Shown here one piece after another: positions 59,460 to 64,000 of a stretch of 64,000 nt of DNA. The notes under the pieces were generated by a model. That model searched no databases, was not told the DNA's origin, and worked only from the letters and a program-made list of their open reading frames with translations. The stretch is from positions 62,001 through 126,000 of the forward strand of contig JAUKTV010000027.1 of NCBI GenBank assembly GCA_030549205.1, read 5' to 3'. This stretch comes from Apiosordaria backusii (lineage: Eukaryota > Ascomycota > Sordariomycetes > Sordariales > Lasiosphaeriaceae). The translations under genes were made by a program, and so were the position numbers. Numbering within the stretch: the first letter of the stretch is position 1; each line of letters begins with the position of its first letter.

Positions 59460-60582
59460 GGTGATAGTGTCCAAACGCGCGTGGCTATTGACGTTTTGTC
59501 GCAGAGTGGTCAAGATTATTCAAAAGCTGAGGTGTGTACGATAATTCGATGCTGGGGAGCAGCTCGGCAATGGAGCGGGCATCCCACGAAAATAAGGTAG
59601 GTGACTGGGTCGCAGCGATGTTCGGGTGTACCTTCTCCCATCAATCAGTCCCTAACTCTCTTGCCAACCACCGGGTATTTTTGGTGAGCGCAAGGGACGG
59701 GGCCAACGAGGAGGCTGAGGCGCTGCTGCGCCCATGCGGTTGGCCCCTGATGGAGGGAGTCTGGGATTTAGCTTACAATTTGGGAGAGTTTGAGTGGGTC
59801 CAAATCATGTGACTATAGGGATCAAAAAGGCATCCTCAGAGTCAACAAAACTTGGAAGAATCAAGCCCTCATTACTACCCATTTCACCTCTAAAGAAGAG
59901 TGAGTTCCCCACCTTGATCTGCTAATGTGGGGACAGGCAACCAAGCGATCAAAGTGGTGATGGTGTCTCTCTTGTTCTAACGGTGGGTGTGGGAAAATCC
60001 TGCATGCAGGAAAGGGAGGAGAGGGGTGCCTGGAGTGCTCGGGCCAGGTGGGCCCAGTGGCCCACGGTACAGCTAACGGATCACTGTTAGCAATCTAGAG
60101 GATTTGATTCTGGTCGTTCCATGTTTCACACTATGGTGGGAACTGCCAACATGGGTCTCGTGCCTCCCGGGCCTGTACGAGGCAGAATTCTTTGAGGTCG
60201 CTGGTGTTTGGGTCGTGGCTAAGGAATGGTGTTTCTCTAAGTACCTGTGCCTCCAACACCCTGCAGCGCCCTACAAGTGTGTAGTCATCAGGTCTGCACA
60301 TGTGGTTGACGTACCTAAGTAGGTAGGTAGGGACCTTGGGTCTCGAGTAAGGGCCTCGATCCAAGAATAGCTCATAGATAGATGAAGTGTAAACGTACCT
60401 GTTGAAGTTCAAGTTGTTGGTATAAAGGCTAACAACATCCGTCTCCAACGGGAAGATAGATAACCAGCAGCATTCAGCCGTTCAACAGTTATCTTACAAA
60501 CACACGCAGGAAGAGCACTCTATCTTGACTTAGGTTGAGTTTATCATTTCGACCAAGCCCCAGCACCAGCTTGACGTTCACC
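59460..60582. other. Spacer
   Basis: About 1.1 kb between divergent starts. A TAAGTAGGTAGGTAGG stretch lies near 60317-60330. Short open frames are not supported. Confidence 0.6.
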
Positions 60583-61129
60583 ATGGCCGCCTCAACCGCA
60601 CCCTCGCAGTATAAGGTATTTAAGCTTAAGTTCAAACTCGCCATGCAGGACCCCCGACATGCCCCAGCCCCGCTACCACCATATTATTTTTGTCGAGTCA
60701 AATCCCGGGGATGGCTCCGGCATCAAGTTCCACGTTACTGGAGACATCACCTCAACCAACGGCATGCAGTACCAGTCCATCGAATACCACAACCCCAAGA
60801 ACTCCAAGTCGCTCCACGCTTCGGAAGCGCTCGGCTGGACCGACGCCGCGAACTTCAAGAATGAGTTCGACAAAGTCCTCAAGACCTGCCCTCCCCCACC
60901 GCAGCAGAAGGCCTTCAACACCAAGACCATGAAGACGGAGCCCTTCAAGACCAAGAATCCGCTGGCCTTCTACGGTCCTAATGAGCAGCGGAGGCCGCTG
61001 AAGAAGTGCACCGAGTGGACCGAAGAGCAGGCCATTCCCGCTCTGCGCGCCGCCGGCCTCATCGGCCCCAAGAAGGCTACTCCGAGTCCGCCGGGCTCCC
61101 GCCCCGGCTCGCGTGGCGGCAAGAAATAA
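60583..61129 (+). CDS. Small uncharacterised protein, apparent one-base shift near N-terminus
   Basis: From the ATG at 60583 (CACCATGG context) the frame reads MAASTAPSQYKVFKLKFKLAMQDPRHAP. The rest of the protein (PRYHHIIFVESNPGDGSGIKFHVTGDI...) is in the next frame, open to 61129. The switch falls in the C-rich stretch 60660-60673; removing one C would give about 181 residues. Alternatives are a start at the in-frame ATG 60659 (156 residues), or a weak 52-base intron from 60616 to about 60667 that would remove the KVFKLKF strand. The protein has a beta-strand-rich N-terminal half, KAFNTKTMKTEPFKTKNPL in the middle, a CTEWTEEQAIPALRAAGLI helix, and a basic Gly/Ser/Pro tail. I do not recognise the family. 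Confidence 0.7.
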
Positions 61130-63541
61130 GCACCGGGCCGAATCTGGTGTAATTCTATTAGATCTTGGAATGTTGGGCAGATGGCTATTGAATCCGGCAC
61201 ATTGAACGGCAGCTGGTCTGTCGGCCATGGGACAATGCCCTGCTAGATAGAGATTGAATAAACGTAGAGTTGGCAGGTCCGTATTTAATGTCCGTTCCTT
61301 GGCTATGACTGAAGGTGCGAAGATAAAATGACGAAAAGACCGGAAGAGTGTAACATGGAAAGAAAAATCTCCATCCCTCGCCCCCACCCCGTCGTCGGCG
61401 GTCCAAGCGCATGACAACACCTCGCTGGACGGCGGCAGCACCACCGGATCCGCGTGAAGAGCGGCTAAAATTACTGCGACCTCGGGTCAATGGGAAGGTG
61501 GCGACTGTTTCAACAAATTCAAGACGACACGGGGCAGTCAGAAGGTCCAGAGGTCGGCCACGCGCTGCTGCACGGAGCATATCCCAGTTTTGGGGAGTCG
61601 AAGTCGTAATGTAACAGTTCATTCAACGGAGATATCTGTCTGCCTCTCTACGACCCTGGATGCCGGTGGGACAGTGACAAGCCACAGAGAGAAGGTTGGG
61701 GTCGCCGTTGGTGTTTTTAACCTCGATAGGTTGAGGCTGCAGAGTGTGGGGGACATTGTCTAAGGGCTTTGGCATAGGCGCATGTAACATGGTCAGAAAT
61801 AGATCGGTAAGAGCCGAACTATCCTTTTCGTTTGGTGTTCGTTCGTTCGTTGCAGAATTCGATGGTTCAAGGTACAATGTTTGCCTGTCGGTCGCGTGCT
61901 TTGATAAGCAGGAGGTCGTTGGAGGCGTCGTCTGAGCAATATTATCGGGCAGGACGGATGTAGATGACAGCGGTTCTATATCTATCGCAATTGGACTATC
62001 TCTTTCGTGTTATAGAGGTCATATTACTACTTTATAGCGGTCGCCTCCAGCGAATAAACGATTCACATAAGGTATATACTCCCCCGCCATAGATGTTCTG
62101 CCTCCGAAGCTTTTTCTGAGTTTTCCCGCCGCGGAACATCCTCTTTGGCATCCTCCGGAGGTAACTCTCCCCGAATGGGCTTATGGCAGTCCTTTTTTAC
62201 ACCAGACTGTCTCCACTCAGTGCTAGTGGACATGATATCAAGTATTATAAACGCAGGGTCGGTTAAGTAGGAAGATCTAAATGCGGATTGTGACCCATAA
62301 AATTGAAGAGATATATGAGTGTTAGATATGTTGTTTGGGACTTTGCGATATTAGAGTTGCGAGTTTTGAGTAAGGTATTGTAATAATGACCAAGTGGTGG
62401 GTTAGTAGTGTGCTGATAAGTGTTGAAGTGGGAGGTGGAGGAGGACGGGCTGCGGTTTTATAATCAGGTGCTTTGAAACGGATGACTAGACTGAACTAGT
62501 AAGTAGGCATGTAAACGAGACAATACCTATCATAGAGTGTTTCAAGTGTTTTGAGTGTTTCGAGTATGTATCGGGAGCTGTTGGGTATAGACGGTGGCGA
62601 CATAGAGCAAAGCTAGAAGCGTCGCCTTGATTTATGCTTATATCTATAGAGGACAACACCATAAACAAATACCCCTTCAGCCGTTCTATAATAGAAAGCT
62701 GAAAGCTGAGATTGAGGGATAGAAAGTATAGACTAGGCCTGTAGAAGACTGAGATAAAGAGATTTAAGTTGGGACTACTATAGTGGGAAATCCCTATCTA
62801 GGGACATGGTGGCCACCGTTGAACCCTATGTCCAGATCAAACATCATGTCCACGTCGAACAGCCTGTCCAGGCCCCACAGCTACTGGCCGGCCAGACCAA
62901 GGCTCCTTCCACTTAAAAGCTCCTGCTGTGGGCTTTAATACATCAAGCTTACGGCCGGTGGGGCCTCACCAATTAAATCTGTAATTGGCCGAGTGGCCAG
63001 GTAGTCAAGTGGCCAGCCTACCAAGTGGTAGGTTACGGATATCCTTGACATGATGTTCGACTGTGACTTTCGGATTTTGTGGAGCGTCAGGTCCAGGCCT
63101 GGACCTCAGGTTCGCTCCCAGTATTGCCACGCTGTGGTATGCTTGTATAAAGCTAAGATAAAGGAATAAATGGCTTAAATAGATGATAAAAAAGTAGTGA
63201 TAAATTAGAAATAAACTTAAATAGGTTTTTCGAAAGCTAGGTTAGTATTAACAGGTATATAGGTTGTGTATGTAGGTTGTGTGAAAAAGGATGGGCATAT
63301 GTTTTCACAGTTGGTGGGGCAACGAAAAGGGGTAGAAGGAGTTTGCAGACCGCCAGCGATCATAACATTCGGCTATCAATCTAAATAATTTTGATAATGT
63401 CTATAAAGTTCCAAAAACAAAAATGCCTTGCATTCCGTGCTCCAAATCAAGGTAGACAATTCCAGACTGTCGCAACCTTTCCCAAGAGATGTCTTCTTCC
63501 CCGGGCAATCTCAACACTAGTCTCACGGCCCGCGTGTACAG
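61130..63541. other. 2.4 kb AT-rich spacer
   Basis: No gene is supported. Minus-strand frames at 61185-61622 and 61623-61877 lack domains and splice support. 62250-62800 and 63170-63290 are AT-rich with repeat-like content. 62805-63130 is more GC-rich, with short direct repeats (AAGTGGCCAG/GAGTGGCCAG) and a palindrome AGGTCCAGGCCTGGACCT at about 63090-63107; this could be a relic of a transposable element. Confidence 0.45.
62685..62770. repeat. Dispersed diverged repeat, copy 2
   Basis: Related to 57585-57670; AGAAAGCTGAAAGCTGAG also shows a short internal duplication. Confidence 0.5.
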
Positions 63542-64000
63542 CTAGCATCGCCTGCCAATTTCTCTTCTACGTACGGTCCCTCGGAGGCCACCTTGTGTGT
63601 TGCTTCCAGCCAGAGAACGGGTCGGTCGAGGTGCCACTGGTGGCGGCATGGATGGCTGCCCGTACCCTGGTGGCCCATATGTGGGCTGTTGTCCATAAAT
63701 TAAACCTTGTCCATAACTGGGCTGTTGAGGAGGCATTGGCTGTTGAGGAAACATTGGCTGCTGAGGAGGCATTGGCGGTTGGGGCATGGACGGCCGCATA
63801 GGTTCGGGTCTCGGTGTATTCATGGACTCTGGCGTCGGCGTCGCGTTATGGATAGACTCTTGCGTGGGCGTTGCGGTACGCAAAGACTCCATGTCTTCTC
63901 CTGTAGGTAAGGTATGTACAGAGGCCTGCGTAGGAGTTGGTGTAGACCAGGGCGAGACGGGCATCGGCGACGGCAGCATCGACACGGTTGACGTCGACGA
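63542..64000 (-). CDS. Partial gene running off right edge, Pro/Gln-rich protein
   Basis: An open frame continues through the window edge, so the true start is outside. The visible protein is low-complexity: repeated (S/N)-x-TPTQES units, then PMPPQQPM-type repeats and a Tyr/Gly/Gln stretch (YGQQPTYGPPGYGQP), then RPTRSLAGSNTQGG. A GTACGT donor at about 63574 follows LRGT, so the TAG at 63542 may lie inside an intron and a further exon may exist to the left; I could not identify it. Such regions suggest a disordered scaffold, membrane-associated or RNA-binding protein, but no function is assigned. Confidence 0.55.
   Translation of the reverse strand, partial: SSTSTVSMLPSPMPVSPWSTPTPTQASVHTLPTGEDMESLRTATPTQESIHNATPTPESMNTPRPEPMRPSMPQPPMPPQQPMFPQQPMPPQQPSYGQGLIYGQQPTYGPPGYGQPSMPPPVAPRPTRSLAGSNTQGGLRGTVRRREIGRRC

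Noticed and set aside
61185..61877. Two minus-strand frames of 145 and 84 codons
   Set aside because: No domain and no splice support; the first is Arg/Ser-rich low complexity.
1..64000. CRISPR arrays, bacterial operons, phage or intact transposons
   Set aside because: No spaced direct repeats of CRISPR type, no Shine-Dalgarno-led gene runs and no transposase or reverse transcriptase domain; the window is fungal nuclear DNA.

Overview
The window is nuclear DNA of a filamentous ascomycete, most likely a Sordariomycete and plausibly of the Sordariales. Genes carry short GT-AG introns of about 50-90 bases with CTAAC or CTGAC-like branch points. Spacers are several hundred bases to 5 kb and contain no operons. 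Two tRNA genes are intron-bearing. The proteins include fungal types such as Zn2Cys6 regulators, a GH6 cellulase, fimbrin, an Are2-type acyltransferase and an Srp1-like SR protein. I rebuilt 18 protein genes by joining exons. Apart from three genes that appear to have single-base frameshifts, the full multi-exon models sum to whole codons.

Layout. 1-5.2 kb has no convincing gene. 5.3-7.6 kb encodes a Zn2Cys6 DNA-binding domain fused to a maltose-acetyltransferase-like hexapeptide domain. 7.6-11.5 kb is gene-free and holds short tandem repeats. 11.5-20.4 kb is a dense housekeeping block: AP-3 mu, a DMAC1-like small membrane protein, the mitochondrial rRNA methyltransferase Mrm2, a coiled-coil/AT-hook protein and the oligosaccharyltransferase subunit Ost3/6. 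20.4-24.4 kb carries tRNA-Ile(AAU) and tRNA-Asp(GUC). 24.5-30.7 kb is an accessory-looking segment: a secreted GH6 cellobiohydrolase, a tail-to-tail Zn2Cys6 protein and a 754-residue orphan.

32-53 kb is a run of genes almost all on the minus strand: ribosomal protein eL18, an APS/PAPS-type mitochondrial carrier, an Srp1-like SR protein, a sterol O-acyltransferase, cytosolic tyrosyl-tRNA synthetase, fimbrin and the largest subunit of RNA polymerase III. A RING-like gene lies on the plus strand between fimbrin and the polymerase gene. 54-57.1 kb is a DDHD phospholipase. 58.5-61.1 kb holds an APH-like kinase and a small uncharacterised protein. 57.1-58.4 kb and 61.2-63.5 kb are AT-rich and contain diverged repeat copies. 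A proline/glutamine-rich gene runs off the right edge.

Most neighbours are unrelated housekeeping genes sharing no pathway. The points most worth checking are the regulator-acetyltransferase fusion, where Cys stands at the expected catalytic His; three independent one-base shifts, all in C-rich runs; the 458-base first intron of the SR gene; and the orphan beside the cellulase.
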